From contig OZ253540.1 in assembly GCA_965262485.1 (NCBI GenBank), positions 1,612,001 through 1,676,000 of the forward strand: 64,000 nt of DNA, given 5' to 3'. The notes beneath the pieces are model-generated. The model made no database searches. It was not told where the DNA came from and worked only from the letters and a program-made list of their open reading frames with translations. Below are positions 50,803 to 59,179 of the stretch, piece after piece. Made by a program: the position numbers and the translations under genes. The stretch's first letter is position 1. Each line of letters opens with the position of its first letter. This stretch comes from Bin87 sp965262485 (lineage in GTDB: Bacteria; Chloroflexota; Dehalococcoidia; Lucifugimonadales; UBA3495).

Positions 50803-51642
50803 CTATCCGTTCCCGCTGCCCAAATCCCGACGGTGCAGTACGACTAGAGTCAAACTCCACAGCACACCGATGTAAGCAAGTACCACCGGCAGAAACACCC
50901 ACCGATTCAGGTCTCCATTCCCCCGGATCAGTTCCAGCGTCGCGCCCCGCAGCGTCCAGGCCGTGTATTCGCTGACCGATGATCCGGCCAAAGTGGCAAC
51001 CCCGCCTGCAATTGGGTAAACGATGCTCTCAAACAGAAAGATTCCCACCGCTATGCCCAGCCCGAAAGCCGTTGAACGTCCCAGCACGGTGAGCAACGCT
51101 CCCAACCCGGCGTAAGCCAAAGCGGTCAGCCACGCCGCGAACAGTTTGACTATCGTATCTCCCCAGGTTAACGTCTCGCCCAGTACGGACTGGCTCTCCG
51201 GGTTCGAGCCCCCGGCCGCCAGGCCCACCAGTGCGGACAGCGCGTAGGCGAATGCCCATAAAACCGTGATGAAAATGCTCACCAGCGCCAGCTTGGCGAC
51301 CACGGTATGCCAGCGTGGCGCGCCCCTGGCAGTTAACGAACGTATCGTTCCCCATTGGAATTCTCCGCCGAAAGCGATGCAGATCAGGGCGATCGCCAGG
51401 ATCGGCCCCGCCTGAACCGGCAGTTCCAGCACCACATTTGGAAAATCAGCCGGCGCCAACGTCGCGCCGAATTGCTGAGTCAGGTTATTGACCAGGACCA
51501 CTCCACCCGTAACGATCATTATTGCGCCGGCAAACAACCCCGCCAGCAGCCACACCGATACGCGGCGGCAGTATCTGAACCACTCCCAGCGCAACGCCGA
51601 CCAAACCGGCCGGATTTCGAAGGATACGTTGCTAGTCGTCAT
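50803..51642 (-). CDS. ABC-2 type transporter permease
   Basis: 279 residues, about six membrane segments (SVWLLAGLFAGAIMIVTGGV; LPVQAGPILAIALICIAFGG; WHTVVAKLALVSIFITVLWA; LFAAWLTALAYAGLGALLTV; FGLGIAVGIFLFESIVYPIA; WVFLPVVLAYIGVLWSLTLV). ABC-2 exporter membrane subunit. It overlaps the ATPase gene by 11 bases (51632-51642), so the two form a translationally coupled export system. The substrate is unknown. Confidence 0.85.
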   Translation of the reverse strand: MTTSNVSFEIRPVWSALRWEWFRYCRRVSVWLLAGLFAGAIMIVTGGVVLVNNLTQQFGATLAPADFPNVVLELPVQAGPILAIALICIAFGGEFQWGTIRSLTARGAPRWHTVVAKLALVSIFITVLWAFAYALSALVGLAAGGSNPESQSVLGETLTWGDTIVKLFAAWLTALAYAGLGALLTVLGRSTAFGLGIAVGIFLFESIVYPIAGGVATLAGSSVSEYTAWTLRGATLELIRGNGDLNRWVFLPVVLAYIGVLWSLTLVVLHRRDLGSGNG

Positions 51643-52573
51643 TCGGGTTCTCTTCTCCGGTGACTTCCATGAACCCTGCCTCCAGCGAATTCACCAGGGA
51701 TCGCATCTCGGCCACGTAAACATCCGAATTTGCAAGGGCCTTCGTTATTTCCCACTCCGACCCCGGTTCTACGTCAACGGTGATCCCTTCCGGCAACTCG
51801 CCGTTCACCTGCCAACCGCCCTGCCGCAACAACTCGACCGCCTTTTGGTCGTCCGTCGTTCGAATCGCCACCCGCGACGCCGCACCCATTCCCGAAACCG
51901 CTCCCGAGTACAGCAACCGGCCCCGCGCCATCACGCCCACCTGATCGCATACCTGCTCAACCTCGTTCAGCAAATGGCTGGCCAGGATAATGGTACGCTC
52001 GCCATCGCTGGCTAGGTCTCGTATGATCTGACGCACTTCGACGATGCCTGCCGGGTCCAGGCCGTTGGTGGGCTCATCCAGTATCAGCAGGGACGGGTTG
52101 CCCAGCAATGCGCCGGCGATGCCCAAACGCGCTTTCATGCCGGTAGAACAGGCGCGGAATTTACGTTGCGCCGCATCGTTCAGCAATCCCACCGTATCCA
52201 GCAAATCGTCGATCTCTGCGTCGCCGCCGGCGGAACCATAGACGCCCTGCAAGCACTTCAGGTTGTCTCGGCAGGACAGGTACGGCCAGAATACCGGGCG
52301 GTCAACCAGAGTACCCAACGCGGCCCTGGATTCCCGCAGACCCGCATCTCCCGTTCTCCCCAATACCGTGATCTCCCCGGCGGTGGGCCGGAGGAAACCG
52401 GCCAGCATGGACAGCAGTGTAGTTTTCCCAGAGCCGTTTGGGCCCAGCAATCCGTACACCTCGCCCGACTGTATGGCGACGCTGACGTCGTCCACTGCCA
52501 GCACCCGACCGAATCGTTTGGTAACTCCCGCTGTCTCCACGGCCGGCGTCTGATCGGCGGCGTTATTCATCAT
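51632..52573 (-). CDS. ABC transporter ATP-binding protein (ABC-2 exporter)
   Basis: 313 residues. Walker A LLGPNSGKT-like LLGPNGSGKTTLLSMLAG (~42-59), signature ACSTGMKARLGIAGAL (~141-156), Walker B LLILDEPTNGLDPAGI (~161-176) and H-loop IILASHLLNEVEQ (~192-204). The signature reads STGMK rather than LSGGQ, as in CcmA/DrrA-type exporters. The C-terminal extension ~230-313 is typical of that group. Partner permease follows with an 11-base overlap. Start ATG 52573, with ATG 52570 just behind. Confidence 0.9.
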   Translation of the reverse strand: MMNNAADQTPAVETAGVTKRFGRVLAVDDVSVAIQSGEVYGLLGPNGSGKTTLLSMLAGFLRPTAGEITVLGRTGDAGLRESRAALGTLVDRPVFWPYLSCRDNLKCLQGVYGSAGGDAEIDDLLDTVGLLNDAAQRKFRACSTGMKARLGIAGALLGNPSLLILDEPTNGLDPAGIVEVRQIIRDLASDGERTIILASHLLNEVEQVCDQVGVMARGRLLYSGAVSGMGAASRVAIRTTDDQKAVELLRQGGWQVNGELPEGITVDVEPGSEWEITKALANSDVYVAEMRSLVNSLEAGFMEVTGEENPNDD

Positions 52574-52594
52574 ATCTGCGCATCAGTCCCCTCA

Positions 52595-53788
52595 TCAGGT
52601 CAACGCATCGAACCCGTAGCCAGCATGGTTGAGGTCGTTTTCAGCGAAGCGGGACAGGCGCAGCGGGTTGATGTCCACCGTGGCGGCAGCGCCGTATCCG
52701 ATCAGTTCCGCCATCAGCACGCCCACCATTGGCGACAACTTGAACCCGTGCCCGCTGAACCCGCTGCATAGATACAGACCATCAATACCGGCAACCCGAT
52801 CCATGATTGGGTGAGAGTCGGGACTGTTGGTGTACAGCCCGGCGTACCCCGTGGCCAGCTCGGCATCGGCCATTGCCGGAATGCGGCGAGCCAAACGCTG
52901 CCAGACATCTTCGATAAAGGCTGGGCTGGCTCGTTGTGCGAATACCTCGGGATCCTCCACCACGTCCGAGTGGTTGCCATTGCCCACCAGCGTTAGATCC
53001 TGACCCTCCGGCCGGAAGTAAATCCGGTTGCTGATGTCGGCCCCTCCCGGATGGTACGGCACCGCATCCGTGGGCCGCCGAAAATGCAATACTTCGTGAC
53101 GCGTCGCTACCAGCGGCACTTCCAACCCCTGGGCAGCCATGAACCGCGCCGTCCAGGGCCCGGTGGCCACTACCGCTATCCTGGTTGAGATTCGCTCACC
53201 ACCAGCAGTAAGCACTGCTTCAACCCGGCTCCCGTCGCCGCTGGTTTCGACGGCGGACACCGGACATTGCAGGCGGATCGTCACGCCCTCTGCGCGGGCC
53301 CGCGCTGCGTAGGCCAGGGCGGTGCCCGATGCGTCCGCGTGTCCCGAATAAGGTTCGTAAGCAATGCCGGCGGCGTCATCGACCGCAAAGCCGGGAGCCA
53401 GGTCGGCCGCGTCGGTTTTGCTGATGATATCGGTAACCACGCCCACCGACTGCTGCATTGCGACGTTTCCCCGAAACGCGTCCACCTCGTCCGCGCCGGC
53501 AAACACCAGGTACCCCGTGCGGGTATATCCGCATTCGCCGCCTATGATATCCGCAAAATTGCGAAATATTTGCAGGCTACGCCACGCCATCTCAGCGTTA
53601 ACTACGGTGGAATAGTGCATCCGGATTGCCGCGCTGCTACGACCGGTGGAACCACTCCCCAGCGTATCGCGTTCCAGCACCAGGATGCGCCTGATTCCGT
53701 GGTCGGCGGCGGTGAGCGCCAGGTTGCACGCTATGCTGCAACCCATCACCCCGCCCCCGATGATCACGGCGTCGGCAGTGTCGGTCAT
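52595..53788 (-). CDS. FAD-dependent oxidoreductase, DAO family (sarcosine/glycine oxidase-like)
   Basis: 397 residues. N-terminal dinucleotide motif ADAVIIGGGVMGCSIACNLA (~5-24), VLERDTLGSGSTGRSSAAIR (~37-56, FAD-binding), GERISTRIAVVATGPWTARF (~200-219) and C-terminal LCSGFSGHGFKLSPMVGVLM (~345-364). Oxidises a secondary amine or amino acid; sarcosine oxidase beta-like or N-methyl amino acid oxidase are the closest types. Its promoter and first codons are duplicated at 54540-54580 as part of the tandem repeat described below. Confidence 0.88.
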   Translation of the reverse strand: MTDTADAVIIGGGVMGCSIACNLALTAADHGIRRILVLERDTLGSGSTGRSSAAIRMHYSTVVNAEMAWRSLQIFRNFADIIGGECGYTRTGYLVFAGADEVDAFRGNVAMQQSVGVVTDIISKTDAADLAPGFAVDDAAGIAYEPYSGHADASGTALAYAARARAEGVTIRLQCPVSAVETSGDGSRVEAVLTAGGERISTRIAVVATGPWTARFMAAQGLEVPLVATRHEVLHFRRPTDAVPYHPGGADISNRIYFRPEGQDLTLVGNGNHSDVVEDPEVFAQRASPAFIEDVWQRLARRIPAMADAELATGYAGLYTNSPDSHPIMDRVAGIDGLYLCSGFSGHGFKLSPMVGVLMAELIGYGAAATVDINPLRLSRFAENDLNHAGYGFDALT

Positions 53789-53806
53789 GCCACGGACACC
53801 GGATGC

Positions 53807-54325
53807 CTACGTGTCTGCATCGCCGTGGTCTCCGCCGCCAGTCCCGTTCCCCTGGAACAACTGCTGCAGAAAGTCTATCGTGGTGGAGACGGTGCCGGCG
53901 CCGGCGACCACCGTTGGACCCGGAAGGTCATTCTCATAAAAATGGGTGTGCATGGCGCGTGCAACCAGAAGCCCGTTCGCCAAAGCTGCCGCAGTTGCAT
54001 CTTCCGTTTCACCAACCAGGGCAGTTAGCCGGTCGGCAACGCGCAGGATGCTGCGGTGGCTGGCGATGTGCAGTCCGTGGTCAGCGCCGATGATCTTGAT
54101 GGCCTGGGCATAAGCGCCCCACGACTTCTCGGCAGCTTGCAGGTAATCACCTTCCGCCAGGCTCTTCTGCACGTGCTCCCGATAATGATGCAGGTTGCCC
54201 CGGTACGTCGCCGACAGCTCTTCAAACTCACCGGGCGACGCCTCGGTGTCTGCTCGCCCGTTCAGCCCCGCGCGAATGGCGTCGGCAACTTGCTGCATCG
54301 CAAATGGTGGTGGTGTGGAACTCAT
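53807..54325 (-). CDS. HEPN-like (PaREP1-type) protein, copy A
   Basis: 172 residues, all helical: FAMQQVADAIRAGLNGRADT, FEELSATYRGNLHHYREHVQ, YLQAAEKSWGAYAQAIKIIG (~62-81), ASHRSILRVADRLTALVG and ARAMHTHFYENDLPGPTVVA (~128-147), ending in a Gly/Asp-rich tail. It shares the WG and HFYEN landmarks with the protein at 43438. It is one half of a tandem duplication with 54598-55116. A minus-strand TATAAT at 54340-54335 lies nine bases before the ATG, so the mRNA is probably leaderless. Confidence 0.7.
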   Translation of the reverse strand: MSSTPPPFAMQQVADAIRAGLNGRADTEASPGEFEELSATYRGNLHHYREHVQKSLAEGDYLQAAEKSWGAYAQAIKIIGADHGLHIASHRSILRVADRLTALVGETEDATAAALANGLLVARAMHTHFYENDLPGPTVVAGAGTVSTTIDFLQQLFQGNGTGGGDHGDADT

Positions 54326-54334
54326 GGCCAATCC

Positions 54335-54340
54335 ATTATA
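54335..54340 (-). promoter_or_regulatory. -10 box for leaderless HEPN-like gene, copy A
   Basis: TATAAT read on the minus strand, 9 nt from the start codon; copy B has the same arrangement at 55126-55131. Confidence 0.6.
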
Positions 54341-54393
54341 ACCCGCGCCGGATGCCCCTTCCGTCATTCGTGAATCCTCACGCGTACCCACTT

Positions 54394-54501
54394 TGTCATT
54401 GCGAGCGCAGAGTGGCAATCTCGTCGCCGTAGCAACGCCGGTTCGTCGACGTGTGTCAGCCTCATCGAGATTGCCACGTCGCTACGCTCCTCGCAATGAC
54501 A
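54394..54501. repeat. R1 hairpin repeat, full
   Basis: Left arm tgtcattgcgagcgcagag, right arm cgctacgctcctcgcaatg. It is part of the duplicated ~791-bp unit; its partner is at 55185. Confidence 0.8.
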
Positions 54502-54542
54502 GATTAAAGCGGGTACTCGTGAATCCGGTCTAAATCTATCGC

Positions 54543-54579
54543 CGCTCCCGATGATCACGGCGTCGGCAGTGTCGGTCAT
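54543..54579 (-). pseudogene. Duplicated start of the DAO oxidase gene
   Basis: 54547-54579 matches 53756-53788: ATG plus codons for MTDTADAVIIGSG, then the frame leaves the gene. It marks the junction of the tandem duplication. Confidence 0.85.
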
Positions 54580-54597
54580 GCCCCGGACACCGGATGC

Positions 54598-55116
54598 CTA
54601 CGTGTCTGCATCGCCGTGGCTCCCGCCGGCATCCCCATTCCCCGGGAACAACCACCGCAGCAGGTCAATCGTGGAGAATACTCTATCTACCGATGCGGTA
54701 ACGGTCGTATCCGGAAGGTCGTTTTCGTAGAAATGAGTATGCAAACTACGAGCCAATCCCAAACCGGCGATCAGCGATTGAGTGGCAGCCTCGTCTTGTT
54801 GACCAACCAGGGCAGTGAGCCGGTCGGCGACGCGCAGGATGCTGCGGTGGCTGGCGATGTGCAGTCCGTGGTCAGCGCCGATGATCTTGATGGCCTGGGC
54901 ATAAGCGCCCCACGACTTCTCGGCGGCCTGCAAGTAATCACCTTCGGCCAGGCTCTTCTGCACGTGCTCCCGATAATGATCCAGGTTGCCCCGGTACGTC
55001 GCTGACAGCTCTTCAATCTCACCGGGCGACGCATCAGTGTCTGCTCGCCCGTTCAGCCCCACGCGAATGGCGTCGGCAACTTGCTGCATGGCAAATGGTG
55101 GTGGTGTGGAACTCAT
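54598..55116 (-). CDS. HEPN-like (PaREP1-type) protein, copy B
   Basis: 172 residues; most of the protein is identical to copy A (e.g. YLQAAEKSWGAYAQAIKIIG, ASHRSILRVADRLTALVG). It differs mainly in ~100-172: QSLIAGLGLARSLHTHFYEN and TTVTASVDRVFSTIDLLRWL replace the corresponding copy A stretches. So the C-terminal third is diverging faster than the N-terminal part. Same leaderless arrangement with TATAAT nine bases before the ATG. The pair arose by tandem duplication of about 791 bp. Confidence 0.7.
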   Translation of the reverse strand: MSSTPPPFAMQQVADAIRVGLNGRADTDASPGEIEELSATYRGNLDHYREHVQKSLAEGDYLQAAEKSWGAYAQAIKIIGADHGLHIASHRSILRVADRLTALVGQQDEAATQSLIAGLGLARSLHTHFYENDLPDTTVTASVDRVFSTIDLLRWLFPGNGDAGGSHGDADT

Positions 55117-55184
55117 GACCAATCTATTATAACCCGCGCCGGACGCCCCTACCGGCACTCGTGAATCTTCACGCGTATTCACTT

Positions 55185-55293
55185 TGTCATTGCGAGCGCA
55201 GCGTGGCAATCTCGTCGCCGTAGCAACGCCGGTTCGTCGACGTGTGTTCAGCCTCATCGAGATTGCCACGTCGCTGCGCTCCTCGCAATGACA
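55185..55293. repeat. R1 hairpin repeat, full (duplicated partner of 54394)
   Basis: Left arm tgtcattgcgagcgcagcg, right arm cgctgcgctcctcgcaatg, followed by an extra cacaatgacagattaa stretch. Confidence 0.8.
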
Positions 55294-55362
55294 GGTGGGC
55301 GTGGGCGCCCTTCACAATGACAGATTAAGCGGGTACGCGTGAACTCGTGAATCCGGTCAAAT

Positions 55363-55767
55363 TTATTGCCGCTCCCGTGCCCGCCTCACCGGATGCGTCG
55401 TGCCCCGTTGCTTGCGCATCCATCGCAAAAACGCCCCCACCCGGGGATGGGCCCGTAGCAGCTCCACGCTGTACAACTCTTCAGCCAGCGTCATTACCGA
55501 AAACATCGCGTGTACCTGACGGTGGCAGGTGGGACACAATCGCGCCTTGGGCCCGTGGTTGCCGCCACGCGCCCGTGGCACCAGATGATGCACGGTGAAC
55601 CGCTCCACGTCTCTCCGGCACAATTCGCAAATCCTGTCTGTCAAGTCCGGCGCTGCGTTCGGCCATTCCACCGAAACGACGCCCTTGTGTGGCCCGGCCG
55701 GCGGATTGTTCCGTGTCTCAGCGCTCCCGCGTCCCCGTGAGCGAGTGGGGCTCGACCGTCTAGCCAT
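55363..55767 (-). CDS. HNH endonuclease
   Basis: 134 residues. The HNH core is complete: ICELCRRDVERFTVHHLVPR (two Cys, His-His) and GNHGPKARLCPTCHRQVHAM (Asn/His and the CxxC) at ~46-86. An Arg/Ser-rich N-terminus (~1-35) is likely disordered. ATG 55767 overlaps the stop of the upstream gene by 8 bases, so translation is coupled. Third gene of a minus-strand cassette with an unknown protein and a DUF3800 protein. Confidence 0.85.
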   Translation of the reverse strand: MARRSSPTRSRGRGSAETRNNPPAGPHKGVVSVEWPNAAPDLTDRICELCRRDVERFTVHHLVPRARGGNHGPKARLCPTCHRQVHAMFSVMTLAEELYSVELLRAHPRVGAFLRWMRKQRGTTHPVRRARERQ

Positions 55768-56257
55768 CGCCGCCCCGTTCTGAGTTGTCCAGAAACCGCC
55801 AGCCGGGCAGATCCACGTGCCACAACGACTCTTCCAGCAGCATCGGAATCACCAAACCGGACATCAACGTGCTGTGTTGCACCACCGTCTCATCCGTAAC
55901 CCCAAATGGCAAAAACACGAAAGCGTGCACGTCGTCGACGTACCGGGTTGGCGCGGCGGCCAGGTCGGTCAGGTCTTCCAGCGGCCACAACCGCAATACC
56001 GTCGTACGAAAATCGTCCAGCAGCGACGGTCTCATTGGGTGGTCGGCATCGTAGGCGGCCCGGTAAGCCACCTGCATATCGATGCTGTTGCGCGTCGCCC
56101 AAACCCCCATCCGCATACCCCGCGTCTCTTTGGACAGCATGGACCACGCCAGGTCCATGTCCCCGTCGCGTATCGACTCGGCGAACAGGCCGGCCCGTTG
56201 ACCAACCTCGTCCGGTTCCTGACTGCGACGATTCCCGGGAATTCTCATAATATTCAC
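55760..56257 (-). CDS. Uncharacterised protein between DUF3800 and HNH genes
   Basis: 165 residues, family not recognised. Helical start (QRAGLFAESIRDGDMDLAWS; AYDADHPMRPSLLDDFRTTV) followed by a beta-rich part (YVDDVHAFVFLPFGVTDETV; LLEESLWHVDLPGWRFL). The arrangement of charged helices plus a curved sheet could be an NTF2-like fold (inference). It starts six bases after the DUF3800 stop and overlaps HNH by 8 bases. ATG 56257; ATG 56248 also possible. Confidence 0.6.
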   Translation of the reverse strand: MNIMRIPGNRRSQEPDEVGQRAGLFAESIRDGDMDLAWSMLSKETRGMRMGVWATRNSIDMQVAYRAAYDADHPMRPSLLDDFRTTVLRLWPLEDLTDLAAAPTRYVDDVHAFVFLPFGVTDETVVQHSTLMSGLVIPMLLEESLWHVDLPGWRFLDNSERGGDG

Positions 56258-56263
56258 CCAAAT

Positions 56264-57019
56264 TCAGATAAGGCGCGAAACGCATCCCGGACAATCGCAA
56301 GGATCATCATACTGATTCCGGTAATGATGCAAACCGTGAACTGCTCCGCCTTCCCGGTCGAAGAAATCCGATATTACATCGAAAAACTCGGCGTCCTCTT
56401 GTTCAAATTTCCGCCATATCGCATACGAAACCAAGTCGGCGTATTGGATGAGGCGTGTCGCCCTGGAATCTACGAAAAGCGGGACATCTACCAAGTTACG
56501 AGTAACTCCCCACCGATGTCCCAGTGTTCTGAACTCGGTAGCCAGGGATTGCAGTCGCGTTTCCTGGGATGATTTATCCAAGATGATGAGCCCACGCTGG
56601 TTGTTGCCATTGCGATAAAGGCGCGCGAGGAATTGGTCGAATCTACTGCAAATCTGCTCAAAAGCGTATTCTATAGCGTCGTCAGGCGAGAGTGCGCTCT
56701 TATCAACCACAACGCCAAACAATTCCCACTCGCCGCGTAACGTCCGTGCGGTCAGCAGAATGTCCACTATGACCGAACGTCGTTCCACCGGCCCCATTTT
56801 TCGCCACCAGCCATCACCCTTCCGGATCGGATTTCCATGGAACTCGAGACGGTCAGGCACCGGATTACCAAGGCGTTCAGCCAATCTTCCAGCCAGCCGG
56901 TCCAACTCGACCTGGAGCCAATGAGCCTGGCGTTCAAACATCGCAATGCCGGCAAGGACGAAATGTTTGTCGTCCCGATTGCCAACGGAACCGGCATCGT
57001 CCAAGTAGAGCAGGTGCAT
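56264..57019 (-). CDS. DUF3800 protein (RNase H-like fold candidate)
   Basis: 251 residues. DUF3800 proteins have an RNase H-like core with acidic residues: MHLLYLDDAGSVGNRDDKHF (~1-20, first two Asp), LIILDKSSQETRLQSLA (~145-161) and LIQYADLVSYAIWRKFEQED (~200-219, last Asp). Often found near nucleases and in defence-gene regions. Start ATG 57019 (the open frame goes on to 57040). It is the first gene of the cassette DUF3800 - unknown - HNH. It ends CDCPGCVSR, a short Cys pair. Confidence 0.85.
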   Translation of the reverse strand: MHLLYLDDAGSVGNRDDKHFVLAGIAMFERQAHWLQVELDRLAGRLAERLGNPVPDRLEFHGNPIRKGDGWWRKMGPVERRSVIVDILLTARTLRGEWELFGVVVDKSALSPDDAIEYAFEQICSRFDQFLARLYRNGNNQRGLIILDKSSQETRLQSLATEFRTLGHRWGVTRNLVDVPLFVDSRATRLIQYADLVSYAIWRKFEQEDAEFFDVISDFFDREGGAVHGLHHYRNQYDDPCDCPGCVSRLI

Positions 57020-57176
57020 AATAGATAGACGGCCGGGCAAGAACCAAGTCTTGTCAGACTGATATAGAGGTCAGCCCTCCCGACCGTGCATACATAGTAA
57101 TAACGCGCCGAGCCGGTTGTCAACATTTTGACTCCAGATCGCGCGAATCAGAACAAAATTGGCGATAGTGGCCCAA

Positions 57177-58922
57177 TCAGTAACCGATGGCATACCCATC
57201 GTACCGTGGGTCAGCCGCCCCATGGATGGCCCCGTTGTCCTGATCGATGTATAGGGCCATTTCCCTCCCGGTAACCCCGTCCCACGCGTCCAGCTCGTGA
57301 ACTGGGTGCCCCATCGCCCGCAGCCGGCGGGTAGCGGTCGGGTCGAAGCGTCCTTCCATCAGCAATCGGTCGGCGGCGGTGTGAGGTATGGTCGATTCTG
57401 TGCCATCCCCCACGTGTTTCCAACGGGGAGCCTCCACCGCTTCCTGAACCGTCATGCCGTAGTCCACCAGGTTGGTAATGATCTGCATGTTGCTCTGCAC
57501 CTGGCAATCGGCGCCGGGTGTTCCCAGCACGTACGCCAGCCGCCGGCCTTGGCCCGCGCTGCCGTGGCCATTCCCCAACGCCTGGCCGCGACGGAAAACC
57601 ATCACCGGATTCATCGTGTGGCGCACCCGCTTGCCTGGTTGCAGGCAATCGACGTGGTTCGGGTCCAGATGCCAGTACGTCATCCGGTTGTTCAGCAGAA
57701 TCCCGGTGTTCCCGGCAATTAGCGAAGAACCCCAGCCACTCTGAATACTTTGCAGCTGGCAGACCGCGTTGCCGGCCCGGTCGGCCACCACGAAACAGGT
57801 GGTGTCTTCCCGCTCGGTGCGGGGACCCCGCCGTCCGGCGCCCGCAGCGGCCGCTTTACGGCCTTCGGTCTGGTGACGCCACGGGTCGCCGGCGGTTACG
57901 TTTTCAGATGCCCGGTCGGGGTCTATGCTGCTGGCCCGTTCCCGGGCGTACTCGCGAGACAGCATCCCTTCCAGCGGTACGTCAATATAGTCGGGATCGG
58001 CCACGAACGCTTCCCGGTCGGCGAAGGCCATTTTCTTCGCCTCTACCATCAGATGTATCGACTCCGCAGAGCCGAATCCCAGCGCCGTCATGTCGTGCCC
58101 GTCGATCATATTGAGTTCCTGCAGCAAAATATGGCCGCTGGAATTGGGTGGAGCCTCGTAAACCGTATAGTCCCGGTAGTTGGCGGAAATCGGTTCCTGC
58201 CACCGGGCCGAACAGTCCGCCAGATCAGCCAGCGTTAACAATCCGCCCTGCTCCTCGCTGAACCGGATGATCTCCTCTCCAATGGGCCCACGGTAGAAAA
58301 CGTCCCGCCCCTGTTCTGCGATGGTCGTCAGCGTCCGCGCCAGATCGGTTTGCCGCAGAATGTCTCCTACTTGCAGTGGCGCCCCCGATCCGTCCCGAGT
58401 GAACACCGCCCGACTGGTCGGAAACTCACACAACAACGCATCGCCCGCGATGGCGGCAGCAAGATAATGCGTAACCGGAATGCCGTCGCTGGCGAGCGCA
58501 ATGGCCGGCGTCAGCACGTCGCCCAGCGACATGGTTCCAAATTCGGCGTGCGTATCCAGCCATGCGTTGAGTATTCCGGGAACCGACACGCTCAAAATGC
58601 CCTTCATGGGTATGCCGTCCCGATAGCGCTCCAGCGTGGCCGCATAGGGCGCCGCCCCGGTTCCGTTGCTGATGCGCAGGCGGTCGTCCTCGGCCCGGTA
58701 AGTCATGATGAAGCCGTCCCCGCCGATGCCCGACATCAGAGGCTCCACGACGCCCAGCGCGGCGGCGGTGGCGACCGCGGCGTCAACGGCGTTGCCTCCC
58801 CGTTGCAGAATGGATATCCCGGCCTGTGCCGCCAGTGGTTGACCGGCGCAAACCATACCGTTGCGTCCCATCACTACGGGCCGGTGAGCGCTGTAACGGA
58901 TACCGTGGGGTGTTGCAGACAT
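57177..58922 (-). CDS. ggt: Gamma-glutamyltransferase / acylase family (Ntn hydrolase)
   Basis: 581 residues, normal for GGT. N-terminal RPVVMGRNGMVCAGQPLAAQ (~13-32), GGNAVDAAVATAAALGVVEP (~41-60), GDGFIMTYRAEDD and NSSGHILLQELNMIDGHD (~262-279). The autoprocessing Thr is in REDTTCFVVADRAGNAV (~378-394), where the DTTxF/V region gives the catalytic N-terminal Thr. C-terminal PGKRVRHTMNPVM and GTPGADCQVQSNMQIITNLV. It transfers or hydrolyses gamma-glutamyl amides such as glutathione, or acts as an acylase. No signal peptide is visible, unlike many secreted GGTs, so it may be cytoplasmic. Start ATG 58922; a longer frame to 58976 is less likely. Confidence 0.9.
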   Translation of the reverse strand: MSATPHGIRYSAHRPVVMGRNGMVCAGQPLAAQAGISILQRGGNAVDAAVATAAALGVVEPLMSGIGGDGFIMTYRAEDDRLRISNGTGAAPYAATLERYRDGIPMKGILSVSVPGILNAWLDTHAEFGTMSLGDVLTPAIALASDGIPVTHYLAAAIAGDALLCEFPTSRAVFTRDGSGAPLQVGDILRQTDLARTLTTIAEQGRDVFYRGPIGEEIIRFSEEQGGLLTLADLADCSARWQEPISANYRDYTVYEAPPNSSGHILLQELNMIDGHDMTALGFGSAESIHLMVEAKKMAFADREAFVADPDYIDVPLEGMLSREYARERASSIDPDRASENVTAGDPWRHQTEGRKAAAAGAGRRGPRTEREDTTCFVVADRAGNAVCQLQSIQSGWGSSLIAGNTGILLNNRMTYWHLDPNHVDCLQPGKRVRHTMNPVMVFRRGQALGNGHGSAGQGRRLAYVLGTPGADCQVQSNMQIITNLVDYGMTVQEAVEAPRWKHVGDGTESTIPHTAADRLLMEGRFDPTATRRLRAMGHPVHELDAWDGVTGREMALYIDQDNGAIHGAADPRYDGYAIGY

Positions 58923-59019
58923 ACGGCGGTTGCTCCTCGAATGTGAGTCAGACAGTTTCCGCCCCAATAATATCACCGCCCGATGTCCAACGGCGCACTA
59001 CCTTCACGCGTACCCGCTT

Positions 59020-59141
59020 TGTCATTGCGACCCCGTACTCGATGCGGGGGTTGGCAATCTCGTCGCCGTAGCAATGGTGGTTTACCGACGTGCGTTCAAC
59101 CTCAACGAGATTGCCACGTCGCTGCGCTCCTCGCAATGACA
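59020..59141. repeat. R1 hairpin with embedded R5 palindrome
   Basis: In the left arm (tgtcattgcga) the usual ggagcgcagcgacg is replaced by ccccgtactcgatgcgggg (R5). The right arm (cgctgcgctcctcgcaatg) is normal, so the hairpin no longer pairs in full. Confidence 0.8.
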
Positions 59142-59179
59142 AAGGGGAAGGGTTACCGCAGGTAAATGCCTGTCCGGCG

